Assembly: GCF_900258515.1 (NCBI RefSeq)
Contig: NZ_LT984884.1
Coordinates: 2,329,353 to 2,393,352 of the forward strand
DNA from: Lentibacillus sp. Marseille-P4043
GTDB taxonomy: Bacteria; Bacillota; Bacilli; Bacillales; Amphibacillaceae
Direction: 5' to 3'
DNA length: 64,000 nucleotides
Shown: positions 1 to 9,188 of the stretch, one piece after another
How positions within the stretch are numbered: the stretch's first letter is position 1
Layout of the letters: every line of letters begins with the position of its first letter
Notes under the pieces: model-generated
Database searches by the model: none
Seen by the model: only the letters and a program-made list of their open reading frames with translations
Told to the model about the DNA's origin: nothing
Translations under genes and position numbers: made by a program

Positions 1-292
1 TAACTTCCGCTAAATATGTTGTTCCTTGGATAAATTCCGTAATTAATAAAATAATACTACCAAGAACGAAAGCAAATACGGATATGATAATGGTTACTGC
101 AGCTAATGTCCGCGGGAATTTTAATTTCCTTTCTAAAAATGTGACTGCAGGGTTAATCATAAATGAAAATAGGGTGGCAAGGAAAATTGGATAAAGATAC
201 ATAAAAGTGTATTTTAGAAAGAAAATGATAGATAGGATAATAGCTAAGACAAACAGGGATCTTAATAGTTGAAAAGTGAGTTGCTTGTACAT
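1..292 (-). CDS. ytvI: YtvI-like AI-2E family permease, N-terminal part (runs off window)
   Basis: The minus strand carries an open frame from an ATG at 292 down to base 1, about 97 codons, preceded by an AGGTGA ribosome site six bases upstream. The protein begins MYKQLTFQLL and shows three hydrophobic segments separated by a short polar piece with an NPAVTFLERKLKFPR stretch, typical of the first part of AI-2E/YtvI sporulation permeases. In B. subtilis ytvI lies just upstream of citZ in the opposite orientation, as here. It should be an integral membrane protein; its transport substrate is not known. The C-terminal part lies outside the window. Confidence 0.8.
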   Translation of the reverse strand, partial: MYKQLTFQLLRSLFVLAIILSIIFFLKYTFMYLYPIFLATLFSFMINPAVTFLERKLKFPRTLAAVTIIISVFAFVLGSIILLITEFIQGTTYLAEV

Positions 293-476
293 TCTTTCAC
301 CTCATTACAACGTCAATTCGTTTAAACCTTGTACTTATTTACTTATGAATTAATACCGGGAATTAGACGTATGAAAGAGGTTATGTGTCAGTGAATCTGA
401 TTAACAGTTGTAAACAAATGGATATTTACCCGGTATTTAGTTAAAAAGTGAACGTTTCGTGAAAAATATTGCTGAA

Positions 477-490
477 TTTAATCGCTTTCG
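477..490 (-). promoter_or_regulatory. cre-like site upstream of citZ
   Basis: Read on the minus strand, CGAAAGCGATTAAA matches 12 of 14 positions of the CcpA catabolite-responsive element TGWAANCGNTNWCA. It sits two bases upstream of the -35 box of the citZ promoter. Carbon catabolite control of citZ is established in B. subtilis; binding here is inferred from position and partial match only. Confidence 0.35.
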
Positions 491-491
491 A

Positions 492-520
492 TTCACATTG
501 CTTTCAGATTACTTTATAAT
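492..520 (+). promoter_or_regulatory. Probable sigma-A promoter of citZ
   Basis: TTCACA (492-497), a 17-base spacer and TATAAT (515-520) form a good SigA promoter about 110 bases upstream of the citZ start. The rest of the 293-630 gap is AT-rich. It contains ATAA/TTAT-type elements at about 550-580 that could suit CcpC, but I could not define a clear CcpC dyad. Confidence 0.6.
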
Positions 521-630
521 TGTTCATGGGGATGACAATGTTGTATTTTTATAAGAAATATTGTAAAACATATTTTATAACGATTTGTCATAAGCGAATG
601 AGTAAATTATAGAAAAGGAGAGGGTTTGTT

Positions 631-1749
631 ATGACAACAACTAAAGGGCTTGAAGGGGTTGTAGCAACTCAATCGTCAATTAGTTCTATTATTGATGATC
701 AACTTACATATGTTGGTTATAGAATTGATGATCTAGCAGAGAATTCCAGTTTTGAAGAAGTGGTTTATTTATTATGGAATTTAAAACTACCAACTAAAAC
801 GGAATTGAATGCATTTAAAGCAGATCTTGCTGAAAATATGGAGCTTCCAGAAGCAGTTATTGAACATTTACGCTCTTATGATCTATCCACTGTTCATCCC
901 ATGGCAGCATTAAGAACAGCTGTATCCATTTTAGGGTTGTATGACGAAGAAGCAGATGTAATGGAAGAAGCTGCAAATAAACGAAAAGCAGTTCGTCTGC
1001 AAGCAAAAATGGCTACAATTGTTGCAGCCTTTGCACGTATTCGTCAAGGAAAAGATCCGGTTAAACCGAAAAAAGAATTAGGTTACGCTGCTAATTTTCT
1101 TTATATGATGAATGGTGAAGAAGCAAAAGACATTGAAGTAGAGGCAGTAAATAAGGCACTTGTGCTACATGCTGATCATGAATTAAATGCATCAACATTT
1201 ACTGCACGTGTCTGTGTCGCAACATTATCAGATGTTTATTCTGGTGTTACTGCAGCAATCGGAGCACTTAAAGGCCCGCTTCATGGTGGAGCCAATGAAC
1301 GTGTAATGAAAATGTTAACGGAAATTGGCGAAGAAGAAAATGCGATTCCATATATTAAAGAGAAAATTGCGAATAAGGAAAAAATCATGGGTATGGGTCA
1401 CCGTGTATACCGCAGTGGCGATCCACGTGCGAAACATTTAAAGAAAATGTCAGAAGAACTAACGAAGATAACAGGTCAACCGAAATGGTATAACATGTCG
1501 GTTAAAATTGAAGAATACATCAAAGAAAATAAAGGTCTTCCTGCTAACGTTGACTTCTATTCAGCATCTGTTTATCACAGTTTAGGAATTGACCACGATC
1601 TATTCACACCAATTTTTGCCACAAGCCGTGTTTCCGGCTGGTTAGCACATATTTTGGAACAATATGCAAATAACCGCTTGATCCGTCCACGTGCTGAATA
1701 TGTTGGACCAAAGACACAAGACTATGTAGCAATTGAAAATCGTAAATAA
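631..1749 (+). CDS. citZ: Citrate synthase
   Basis: Condenses oxaloacetate and acetyl-CoA to citrate, the first step of the TCA cycle, in the cytoplasm. The 372-residue protein has the length of B. subtilis CitZ. The catalytic triad of the family is visible: His218 in GPLHGGANE, His257 in GMGHRVYRSGDP and Asp308 in NVDFYSAS. The ATG follows an AAAGGAGAGG ribosome site. icd follows after 150 bases that hold a small hairpin, matching the citZ-icd order of Bacillus. Identification is secure. Confidence 0.97.
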   Translation: MTTTKGLEGVVATQSSISSIIDDQLTYVGYRIDDLAENSSFEEVVYLLWNLKLPTKTELNAFKADLAENMELPEAVIEHLRSYDLSTVHPMAALRTAVSILGLYDEEADVMEEAANKRKAVRLQAKMATIVAAFARIRQGKDPVKPKKELGYAANFLYMMNGEEAKDIEVEAVNKALVLHADHELNASTFTARVCVATLSDVYSGVTAAIGALKGPLHGGANERVMKMLTEIGEEENAIPYIKEKIANKEKIMGMGHRVYRSGDPRAKHLKKMSEELTKITGQPKWYNMSVKIEEYIKENKGLPANVDFYSASVYHSLGIDHDLFTPIFATSRVSGWLAHILEQYANNRLIRPRAEYVGPKTQDYVAIENRK

Positions 1750-1816
1750 CATTTTTAACAGAATAAAGACGTTTTAAACAGCAAAGGTCTATTTAAGTAT
1801 TTTTTATGGCATAAAG

Positions 1817-1837
1817 TAGCCGGTGTGTTGCCGGCTA
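1817..1837 (+). terminator. Hairpin between citZ and icd
   Basis: TAGCCGG and CCGGCTA form a 7-bp stem with a 7-base loop between citZ and icd. There is no T-run after it, so it may act as a weak or partial terminator or an mRNA 3' stabiliser rather than a full stop. Confidence 0.4.
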
Positions 1838-1901
1838 TTATCACGTATGAACGAAATATGATAGAATGTAGTTGTACAAGATGAACTAGGAGGTAAATGT
1901 T

Positions 1902-3173
1902 ATGTCACAAGGAGAAAAAATCACAGTTGAGAATGGAAAAATGAACGTTCCAGATCGTCCGATTATCCCATTTATTGAAGGAGATGGAATTGGTCCGGAT
2001 ATTTGGGCTGCTGCACGTAAAGTTATCGAAGCTGCAGTTAAAAAAGCATATAATGATACAAAATCAATCGAATGGACTGAAGTATATGCAGGTCAAAAAG
2101 CATTCGATAAAACAGGTGAATGGTTGCCAAACGAAACACTTAAAACAATTGATGAGTATAAAATTGCAATTAAGGGACCACTTACAACTCCAATTGGCGG
2201 AGGAATTCGTTCTTTAAACGTTGCATTACGTCAAGAATTGGATTTATTTACATGCTTGCGTCCAGTTCGCTATTTCGACGGTGTACCATCACCGGTTAAA
2301 CGTCCTGAAGATGTGGACATGGTTATTTTCCGTGAAAACACAGAGGACATTTATGCTGGTATTGAATGGCAAAAAGGATCCCCTGAAGTGAAAAAAGTAA
2401 TTGATTTCCTTGAAAATGAAATGGATGTACATAATATCCGCTTCCCAGAGACTTCTGGTATTGGTGTTAAGCCTGTGTCTGAAGAAGGTACAAAACGTCT
2501 AGTGCGCGCTAGTATTCAGTATGCACTAAACGAAGGGCGCAAAAGTGTTACACTTGTTCATAAAGGTAACATCATGAAATTTACAGAAGGTGCTTTTAAG
2601 GCGTGGGGATATGAAGTTGCTGAACAGGAATTCAGTGACAAAGTGTTCACATGGGCAGAGTATGATCGCATTGTTGAAAAAGACGGTAAAGATGCAGCTA
2701 ATAAAGCACAAGATGAGGCTGTTTCTGCAGGTAAGATCATCGTAAAAGATGCGATTGCTGATATTTTCTTACAACAAATTTTAACTCGTCCAAAAGAATT
2801 TGACGTTGTAGCAACAATGAACTTGAACGGTGATTATATTTCTGACGCATTGGCAGCACAAGTTGGTGGCATTGGCATTGCACCAGGAGCAAATATTAAC
2901 TATGATACTGGACATGCCATTTTTGAAGCAACACATGGTACAGCACCAAAATATGCTGGAATGGACAAAGTAAATCCATCATCTGTTATTCTTTCTGCAG
3001 TGTTAATGCTAGAGCATTTAGAATGGAGAGAAGCAGCAGATTTAATCGCAAAAGCTATGGATAAAACAATTGCATCTAAAGTTGTTACGTATGACTTTGC
3101 TCGTCTAATGGATGGTGCAAAAGAAGTCAAATGCTCTGAATTTGGTAATGAATTAATTAAAAATATGGACTAA
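1902..3173 (+). CDS. icd: Isocitrate dehydrogenase (NADP+)
   Basis: Oxidatively decarboxylates isocitrate to 2-oxoglutarate with NADP+. The 423 residues match the bacterial homodimeric family. Isocitrate-binding residues lie in GGIRSLN (Ser104) and the arginines of [16 protein letters not shown]; the [12 protein letters not shown] signature is at about 144-155, and the [21 protein letters not shown] region forms the nucleotide pocket. A consensus AGGAGG precedes the ATG. It is probably read from the citZ promoter plus its own. Malate dehydrogenase, which follows icd in B. subtilis, is absent: a terminator and phoP come next. Confidence 0.97.
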   Translation: MSQGEKITVENGKMNVPDRPIIPFIEGDGIGPDIWAAARKVIEAAVKKAYNDTKSIEWTEVYAGQKAFDKTGEWLPNETLKTIDEYKIAIKGPLTTPIGGGIRSLNVALRQELDLFTCLRPVRYFDGVPSPVKRPEDVDMVIFRENTEDIYAGIEWQKGSPEVKKVIDFLENEMDVHNIRFPETSGIGVKPVSEEGTKRLVRASIQYALNEGRKSVTLVHKGNIMKFTEGAFKAWGYEVAEQEFSDKVFTWAEYDRIVEKDGKDAANKAQDEAVSAGKIIVKDAIADIFLQQILTRPKEFDVVATMNLNGDYISDALAAQVGGIGIAPGANINYDTGHAIFEATHGTAPKYAGMDKVNPSSVILSAVLMLEHLEWREAADLIAKAMDKTIASKVVTYDFARLMDGAKEVKCSEFGNELIKNMD

Positions 3174-3191
3174 ATCATAATGAATTGTTTG

Positions 3192-3224
3192 AGGCTGCTT
3201 CCTATACTCGGAGCAGCCTTTTTC
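3192..3224 (+). terminator. Terminator after icd
   Basis: AGGCTGCT and AGCAGCCT form a GC-rich stem with an internal loop, followed directly by TTTTTCT. It closes the citZ-icd unit and separates it from phoPR. Confidence 0.85.
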
Positions 3225-3350
3225 TATGTGATATTTTTTATAGCTTATGCCTTTGTAAAAAATTCTTTACGATCTTAGCTATTCACATAATCAACACTTC
3301 CATGTAAGATAAACATATCACGGGTTGTTCATTAAAATGGGGGCAATGAT

Positions 3351-4043
3351 ATGAAGCAAACTATTCTGATTGTTGATGATGAAAAATCAATTGTTACGTT
3401 ATTAAAATTTAATATTGAACAGGCGGGATTTCAAACTGAGGTTGCTTTCGATGGATTGGCTGCAATCGAAAAAGTAAAACAGCAAGCCTTTGACCTGATT
3501 GTGCTTGATCTGATGCTTCCCAAAATGGATGGGATGGAGGTTTGTGAGTATTTAAGGCAAAATAAAATAGATACACCTATTTTAATGTTGACAGCCAAAG
3601 ATGACGAGTCAGATAAAATAGCTGGCTTGGAGTTAGGTGCAGATGATTATTTAACAAAACCGTTTAGCCCTAAAGAAGTAATTGCCAGGATAAATGCGAT
3701 ATTGAGAAGGACTAGAATAGGACCAGCCGCCCATCATAGGTTTATCCGGATTGGGGATCTTACAATTTTTCCCGAGCGATATGAGGCTGAAATGCATGAT
3801 CGGGTGTTAACCTTTACTCGTAAAGAATTTGAGCTTTTGCATTATTTGGCCAATCACAGAGGAAAAGTATTATCAAGGGACCAATTATTAAGTGCCGTCT
3901 GGAATTACGACTATGCAGGGGATACACGAATTGTTGATGTACATGTCAGCCATCTGCGGGAAAAAATTGAGCCAGATACAAAACGTCCAATGTACCTGAA
4001 AACAGTTCGGGGACTTGGTTATAAAATGGAGGGGCCGAGTTAA
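3351..4043 (+). CDS. phoP: Phosphate-responsive response regulator PhoP
   Basis: OmpR/PhoB-class response regulator of 230 residues. The receiver domain (about 1-120) has the acidic pair Asp9/Asp10, the phospho-acceptor Asp53 in VLDLMLP and Lys103 in LTKPF. The C-terminal winged-helix domain carries FTRKEFELLHYLANHRGKVL and the recognition helix RIVDVHVSHLREKIE. It is followed two bases later by phoR, its cognate kinase. Assignment as PhoP rests on close family resemblance and the conserved place between icd and polA. It would control phosphate-starvation genes, including wall teichoic acid replacement in Bacillus. Confidence 0.92.
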   Translation: MKQTILIVDDEKSIVTLLKFNIEQAGFQTEVAFDGLAAIEKVKQQAFDLIVLDLMLPKMDGMEVCEYLRQNKIDTPILMLTAKDDESDKIAGLELGADDYLTKPFSPKEVIARINAILRRTRIGPAAHHRFIRIGDLTIFPERYEAEMHDRVLTFTRKEFELLHYLANHRGKVLSRDQLLSAVWNYDYAGDTRIVDVHVSHLREKIEPDTKRPMYLKTVRGLGYKMEGPS

Positions 4044-4045
4044 AC

Positions 4046-5413
4046 GTGCGTGCACTATTTAGTAAACCACTTCGTACATATATGATTGGTATTTTATTGC
4101 TTGTCATTGCCACTGGTGCAGTAATTAGCCAATTAACAAATGCATATATTATTTTATTCTCTGTTTTAATCATTGAATTTATTGTTTTAGTTATTATATT
4201 ACTACATGTTTTCGAAAAATATATGAAGCCAATTAAGAAAGCTACAAGAACGGTTGATGAACTTGTAAAAGGAAATTACCGTGCGCGTATTCATCATCCG
4301 GCAGTTGGCAGTGTTGGTGAGCTGAGCAGTAAAATAAACATTTTAGCTCGAAACCTTAGCGAACTCTCTATTCAGGAAGAAATGCAAGAGAAACAATTAT
4401 TTACTGTTATTGATAACACGCAAAGTGGTTTAGTTTTAATTGATGAAAAAGGCTATGTACACCTTGTGAATCGGAAATTTATATCAATGTTTGGCGGAAC
4501 ATCACGTGATTACGTTGGTTACTTATATTATGATGTATTAGAGAATGAAAAGATTCATCAGACTGTTCAACAAACGTATCTATATGAGGAAACCGTCAAA
4601 GTGTCATTTACGCAAATAAAGGGCTTAGACAAAAAGTATATCGAAATAGTTGGTGCACCTATCTTTAATGAAAAGAAGATGTTAAAAGGATCTGTACTCG
4701 TTTTTTACGATATTACAGAATTAAAAAAATTGGAGATCATGCGCAAAGATTTTGTAGCAAATGTCTCCCATGAACTAAAAACGCCGATTACCTCGATCAA
4801 GGGATTTGCTGAAACATTATTGGATGGTGCGGCAAATGATGCTGCAACGCGTGAAAACTTTTTAGGTATTATCTTTGAGGAAAGTAAGCGGCTGCAAGTA
4901 TTAATTGAGGATTTGTTAACACTATCAAAGTTGGAAAAAGATGAATTCCGTTTACATGTTACAGAAGTAAATATGGAAGAACTAGCTCACAAGGTTCTTC
5001 CAATGATTAAACAACAAGCGGAAAGAAAACAAATCCAATTAACCGTTTCTCTAGCAGAAGGATTGGCAATTATGGCTGATGAAGATCGCATCAAGCAGGT
5101 GATTCTTAATCTTTTGGCTAATGCGATCAGCTATACATCAGAACATGGGAAGATATCTTTTATGATAAGTGAAGGTGAAGAACATATTCGAATTTCTGTT
5201 GCAGATACTGGTATAGGTATTCCACAGGACGCGATACCACGAATATTTGAACGCTTTTACCGTGTTGATAAAGCTCGAAGTCGGAATACTGGGGGAACTG
5301 GGTTAGGGCTAGCCATTGTGAAGCACATTGTAGAAGTTCACAATGGTGAGATAAAAGCAGCTAGTGAGCTAAATAAGGGTACAACCTTTGATGTTTATAT
5401 TCCTAAAAAATAA
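4046..5413 (+). CDS. phoR: Sensor histidine kinase PhoR, short form lacking the extracytoplasmic domain
   Basis: Partner kinase of PhoP. The GTG start lies two bases after the phoP stop, with GGAGGGG as ribosome site. Visible order: two adjacent membrane helices (about 12-30 and 34-54), a HAMP-like linker (about 55-110), a PAS domain (about 115-225), the dimerisation/H-box with His242 in SHELKTP, the N-box with Asn359, and the G boxes DTGIGI (387-392) and GGTGLGL (416-422). At 455 residues it is about 120 shorter than B. subtilis PhoR. The missing part is the large extracytoplasmic domain normally between the two helices; only a few residues separate them here. All catalytic boxes are intact, so it should be an active kinase sensing through its membrane or cytoplasmic PAS part. 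Confidence 0.9.
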   Translation: MRALFSKPLRTYMIGILLLVIATGAVISQLTNAYIILFSVLIIEFIVLVIILLHVFEKYMKPIKKATRTVDELVKGNYRARIHHPAVGSVGELSSKINILARNLSELSIQEEMQEKQLFTVIDNTQSGLVLIDEKGYVHLVNRKFISMFGGTSRDYVGYLYYDVLENEKIHQTVQQTYLYEETVKVSFTQIKGLDKKYIEIVGAPIFNEKKMLKGSVLVFYDITELKKLEIMRKDFVANVSHELKTPITSIKGFAETLLDGAANDAATRENFLGIIFEESKRLQVLIEDLLTLSKLEKDEFRLHVTEVNMEELAHKVLPMIKQQAERKQIQLTVSLAEGLAIMADEDRIKQVILNLLANAISYTSEHGKISFMISEGEEHIRISVADTGIGIPQDAIPRIFERFYRVDKARSRNTGGTGLGLAIVKHIVEVHNGEIKAASELNKGTTFDVYIPKK

Positions 5414-5416
5414 CTT

Positions 5417-5455
5417 AAGGCTAACTTTACTACGGAAATAAAGTTAGCCTTTTTA
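5417..5455 (+). terminator. Terminator after phoPR
   Basis: A perfect 13-bp stem (AAGGCTAACTTTA with its complement) runs into TTTTT. It is a strong intrinsic terminator that isolates phoPR from the polA unit. Confidence 0.92.
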
Positions 5456-5527
5456 CATTAAAAAGCTTAGCGAAACTGGTATAATGAAATAAATAGTGCA
5501 TGTTACATGAGAGGAGTCACTCAGGAC

Positions 5528-5653
5528 ATGGAGATAAATGGAATCGGAATAATAATTATCATCATCATTGCATATTTACCGATTGTTTATAACTTACAAA
5601 AACGAATCCGTAAATTGGAGAACCAGGTAAATGAATTACAAAAACGCAGATAA
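5528..5653 (+). CDS. Small single-span membrane protein, 41 aa
   Basis: A short ORF sits between phoR and polA: ATG at 5528, stop TAA at 5651-5653, with GAGAGGAG about ten bases upstream. The product begins MEINGIG, continues as an uninterrupted run of isoleucines to AYLPIVY (one membrane helix, about residues 5-20) and ends in a charged heptad-like tail rich in Lys, Arg, Leu and Asn (about 22-41) that could form a short coiled coil. No function is recognised. Good ribosome site, clear membrane topology and position after the phoR terminator favour a real gene, probably cotranscribed with polA, whose start is 38 bases downstream. Confidence 0.65.
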   Translation: MEINGIGIIIIIIIAYLPIVYNLQKRIRKLENQVNELQKRR

Positions 5654-5691
5654 AATTTGCAAATATATAACTGGACAGAGGAGGCAGTAGT

Positions 5692-8331
5692 GTGTCAAAA
5701 AAACTAGTACTAATTGATGGAAACAGTATTATTTATCGCGCTTTTTTTGCATTGCCATTACTAAATAACGATAAAGGTGTTTATACGAACGCGGTTTATG
5801 GTTTTACAACAATGTTATTAAAAATTTTAGAAGACGAAAAGCCTACACACATGCTTGTGGCATTTGATGCAGGGAAAACGACATTTCGCCACAAAACATA
5901 TAAAGAGTATAAAGGCGGGAGACAGAAAACACCACCAGAATTGTCGGAACAGTTTCCAATCCTAAAAGAACTACTCGATGTCTTCCATATTTCTCATTAT
6001 GAACTTGACCAATATGAGGCAGATGATATTATCGGAACTTTATCAAAAAAAGGCAATGAGGAAGATTGGGACGTCACGGTGATCTCGGGTGATAAAGATT
6101 TATTGCAACTCGTTTCAGATAATGTAACCGTAAATTTAACGAAAAAAGGGATTAGTGATGTCGAATCCTTTACACCAACATTTATGATGGAAAAAATGGA
6201 AGTGACACCAGATCAGATTATTGATCTAAAGGCATTGATGGGGGATAATTCCGATAATATCCCAGGAGTACCAGGTGTTGGACAAAAAACAGCAACAAAG
6301 CTAGTGAAACAATATAAGACGTTAGAAGAAGTGTACAATCATATTGACGAGATTAGTGGTAAAAAGTTGAAAGAGAATTTAACTAATCATCAAGAAGAAG
6401 CTTTTATGAGTAAGGAGCTTGTTACGATTAACCGTGATTCACCGATCGATGTAACAGTTAACGACATTGTTTATGATGGCTACGAACAGAACAAAGTCAG
6501 TGCTATGTTTAAGGATTTGGGATTTCAGTCTTTATTAAATAGACTGACAGGGGAAGCAGATGAAGTAACCGAACAAGCTGTAGAATTGACTGCTATTGAT
6601 TATACGGTAGTCGATGAATTAACACCGGATAGTTTTACAGGTGAAGAAGCGATCGTTGTAGAAATGCTTAGTGACAACTACCATCAGGCGCCAGTTGAAG
6701 GAATCGGAATCGTTAATGATAAGCAAGCATATTTTGTTCCAACAGAAATAGCAGCACAATCGAAAGTATTCAAAGAATGGGCAGAAGATCCAGCAAAGAA
6801 AAAGTATGTATTTGATGCGAAAAAAACATTAGTAGCATTATTGAATCTTGATATGGAAATAAAGGGAATCACATTTGATATGTTGCTTGCTTCCTATTTA
6901 CTAAATCCAGCAGAGAATCATCATGACATACCAGCGATTGGGCATCGAATGGGGAATCAATCGATTTTATTTGATGAAGAGGTCTATGGAAAAGGTGCAA
7001 AACTTAAAGTACCTGAGCAAGAAAAGCTCGCAGACCATGTTGTTCGAAAAACAAATCTTTTATTTGCGATCAAAGCGGACATGGAAAAGCAGTTGAAGCA
7101 AAATGAGCAATATGAATTGTTTAGGGAACTAGAAATGCCACTTGCTATCATCCTTGGAGAAATGGAGCATACTGGTGTTTTAGTAGATGTAAAACGTCTT
7201 GAAAATATGGGGATTGAATTAAAACAACGATTACATGACATCGAAAACAAAGTGTATGAACTTGCAGGTGAAACATTTAATTTAAATTCACCTAAACAGC
7301 TCGGACCAATTCTATTTGAAAAGCTTGGACTGCCCGTAATTAAAAAGACGAAAACAGGCTACTCGACCGCTGCAGATGTATTAGAACAATTAAGGGACGA
7401 GCATGAGATCATTCCTAAACTGTTGCTATATCGACAATTGGGTAAATTGCAATCAACATATGTGGAAGGACTATTGAAAGTTGTCGATAAGGATTCCCAT
7501 AAAATTCATACACGATTCAATCAAGCTCTAACCCAAACAGGACGATTAAGTTCAATTGACCCTAACCTGCAAAACATTCCCATTCGTTTAGAAGAAGGAA
7601 GAAAAATTCGTCAAGCTTTTGTACCCATAAAAGAGGATTGGATCATGTTTGCTGCTGATTATTCGCAAATTGAGCTGCGTGTTTTAGCCCACATTGCGAA
7701 AGATGAAAAATTGATTGATGCGTTTCAGCATAATACGGACATCCATACACAAACAGCGATGGAAGTGTTTCATGCCGGAAAAGACGAAATAACCGCAAAT
7801 ATGCGACGTCATGCAAAAGCGGTAAACTTTGGCATTGTATATGGTATTAGTGACTTCGGACTTTCACAAAGCCTAGGAATTACCAGGAAAGAGGCTAAAC
7901 AGTTTATTGAACGCTATTTGGATAGTTATCCAGGTGTTCGCAAATACATGGATGAAATTGTTCAGGACGCGAAACATAAAGGCTATGTAACAACATTAAT
8001 GAATCGCAGAAGATATTTGCCGGAAATTACAAGTCGAAATTTTAATAAACGGAGATTTGCGGAACGAACAGCTATGAATACGCCAATACAGGGAAGTGCA
8101 GCAGATATTATTAAAAAAGCTATGATAGACCTACACGAAAGGTTAATTGACGAAAAGTTAACTGCAAGAATGCTACTACAAGTACATGATGAACTCATTC
8201 TTGAAGCACCTAAAGATGAAGTAGAAAAGCTAAAGAATATTGTACCAGCTGTCATGGAAAATACCGTTGAACTTGATGTACCACTGAAAGTAGAGTATGA
8301 ATATGGAAAAAGCTGGTTTGATGCAAAATAG
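5692..8331 (+). CDS. polA: DNA polymerase I
   Basis: Fills gaps and removes RNA primers during replication and repair. The 879-residue protein has an N-terminal 5' nuclease domain (about 1-290, with YRAFFALP, DKDLLQLV and LMGDNSDNIPGVPGVGQKTA), a central 3'-5' exonuclease-like domain (about 300-470) and a family A polymerase domain. Polymerase motif A is DYSQIELR with Asp656, motif B RRHAKAVNFGIVYG, motif C QVHDE with Asp833. The exonuclease acidic residues are not conserved (the first motif reads VEM instead of DxE), as in other Bacillus Pol I enzymes, so proofreading is probably lost. GTG start with GAGGAGG seven bases upstream. mutM follows after 17 bases. Confidence 0.97.
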   Translation: MSKKLVLIDGNSIIYRAFFALPLLNNDKGVYTNAVYGFTTMLLKILEDEKPTHMLVAFDAGKTTFRHKTYKEYKGGRQKTPPELSEQFPILKELLDVFHISHYELDQYEADDIIGTLSKKGNEEDWDVTVISGDKDLLQLVSDNVTVNLTKKGISDVESFTPTFMMEKMEVTPDQIIDLKALMGDNSDNIPGVPGVGQKTATKLVKQYKTLEEVYNHIDEISGKKLKENLTNHQEEAFMSKELVTINRDSPIDVTVNDIVYDGYEQNKVSAMFKDLGFQSLLNRLTGEADEVTEQAVELTAIDYTVVDELTPDSFTGEEAIVVEMLSDNYHQAPVEGIGIVNDKQAYFVPTEIAAQSKVFKEWAEDPAKKKYVFDAKKTLVALLNLDMEIKGITFDMLLASYLLNPAENHHDIPAIGHRMGNQSILFDEEVYGKGAKLKVPEQEKLADHVVRKTNLLFAIKADMEKQLKQNEQYELFRELEMPLAIILGEMEHTGVLVDVKRLENMGIELKQRLHDIENKVYELAGETFNLNSPKQLGPILFEKLGLPVIKKTKTGYSTAADVLEQLRDEHEIIPKLLLYRQLGKLQSTYVEGLLKVVDKDSHKIHTRFNQALTQTGRLSSIDPNLQNIPIRLEEGRKIRQAFVPIKEDWIMFAADYSQIELRVLAHIAKDEKLIDAFQHNTDIHTQTAMEVFHAGKDEITANMRRHAKAVNFGIVYGISDFGLSQSLGITRKEAKQFIERYLDSYPGVRKYMDEIVQDAKHKGYVTTLMNRRRYLPEITSRNFNKRRFAERTAMNTPIQGSAADIIKKAMIDLHERLIDEKLTARMLLQVHDELILEAPKDEVEKLKNIVPAVMENTVELDVPLKVEYEYGKSWFDAK

Positions 8332-8348
8332 TAAGGGGAAAAGACGAC

Positions 8349-9173
8349 ATGCCAGAATTACCAGAGGTAGAAACAGTTAAAAATACATTAAAACGATTAG
8401 TAATGGGGAAAACAATTGAATATGTATCCGTCTTGTGGCCAAATATCGTGAAACAACCTGATGACGTAGAGCAATTTAAACTTATTTTACAGGGTCAGAC
8501 GATTCACGATATAACTCGTAAGGGAAAGTTTTTGCTTTTCCAGTTAGATGATTATGTCCTTGTTTCTCATTTACGTATGGAGGGGAAATACAGTGTCCAT
8601 CAAAAAACTGAACCTTTAACAAAACATACACATGTCATCTTTAGCTTCTCAGATGATACAGAGCTGCATTATAATGACGTTCGTAAATTTGGAACGATGC
8701 ATGTTTTTCTTAAAGGGGAAGAGTTTGACCAGAAACCACTTAATCAATTAGGACCAGATCCATTTGATGAGCGTTTCACATTTGACTATTTTTATAACAA
8801 ATTAAAGAAAACGGACCGTGTTATTAAATCTGTATTGTTGGACCAAACAATCGTTGCAGGACTGGGTAATATCTACGTTGATGAAACACTGTTTAAAGCA
8901 GGGGTCCATCCGCTGAAAAAAGCGAGTAAATTAAGCAAAAAAGAAGTATCAACAATCCAAATAGCATCGATTGCAACCTTGAAAGAAGCAGTTGCTCAAG
9001 GTGGTACAACGATCCGTTCATATGTAAACGGACAAGGTGAAATGGGAATGTTTCAACAAGAGTTATTTGTATATGGTCAGGAAAACCGGGCATGCAAGAA
9101 ATGTGGCAAACCGATCGTCAAAATGAAAATCGGTGGCAGAGGAACACATCTTTGTATGTCATGTCAAAAATAG
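8349..9173 (+). CDS. mutM: Formamidopyrimidine-DNA glycosylase
   Basis: Base-excision enzyme that removes 8-oxoguanine and other oxidised purines and nicks the abasic site. The mature N-terminus PELPEVETV supplies the catalytic Pro2 and Glu3; Lys60 in KGKFLLF is the conserved lysine. The C-terminal zinc finger is complete (Cys249, Cys252, Cys269, Cys272) with Arg264 in GGRGTHLC. 274 residues is the usual length. The gene lies between polA and coaE in one unit; ytaF, which separates mutM and coaE in B. subtilis, is absent. Confidence 0.97.
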   Translation: MPELPEVETVKNTLKRLVMGKTIEYVSVLWPNIVKQPDDVEQFKLILQGQTIHDITRKGKFLLFQLDDYVLVSHLRMEGKYSVHQKTEPLTKHTHVIFSFSDDTELHYNDVRKFGTMHVFLKGEEFDQKPLNQLGPDPFDERFTFDYFYNKLKKTDRVIKSVLLDQTIVAGLGNIYVDETLFKAGVHPLKKASKLSKKEVSTIQIASIATLKEAVAQGGTTIRSYVNGQGEMGMFQQELFVYGQENRACKKCGKPIVKMKIGGRGTHLCMSCQK

Positions 9174-9188
9174 TAAGGAGATGATGAA

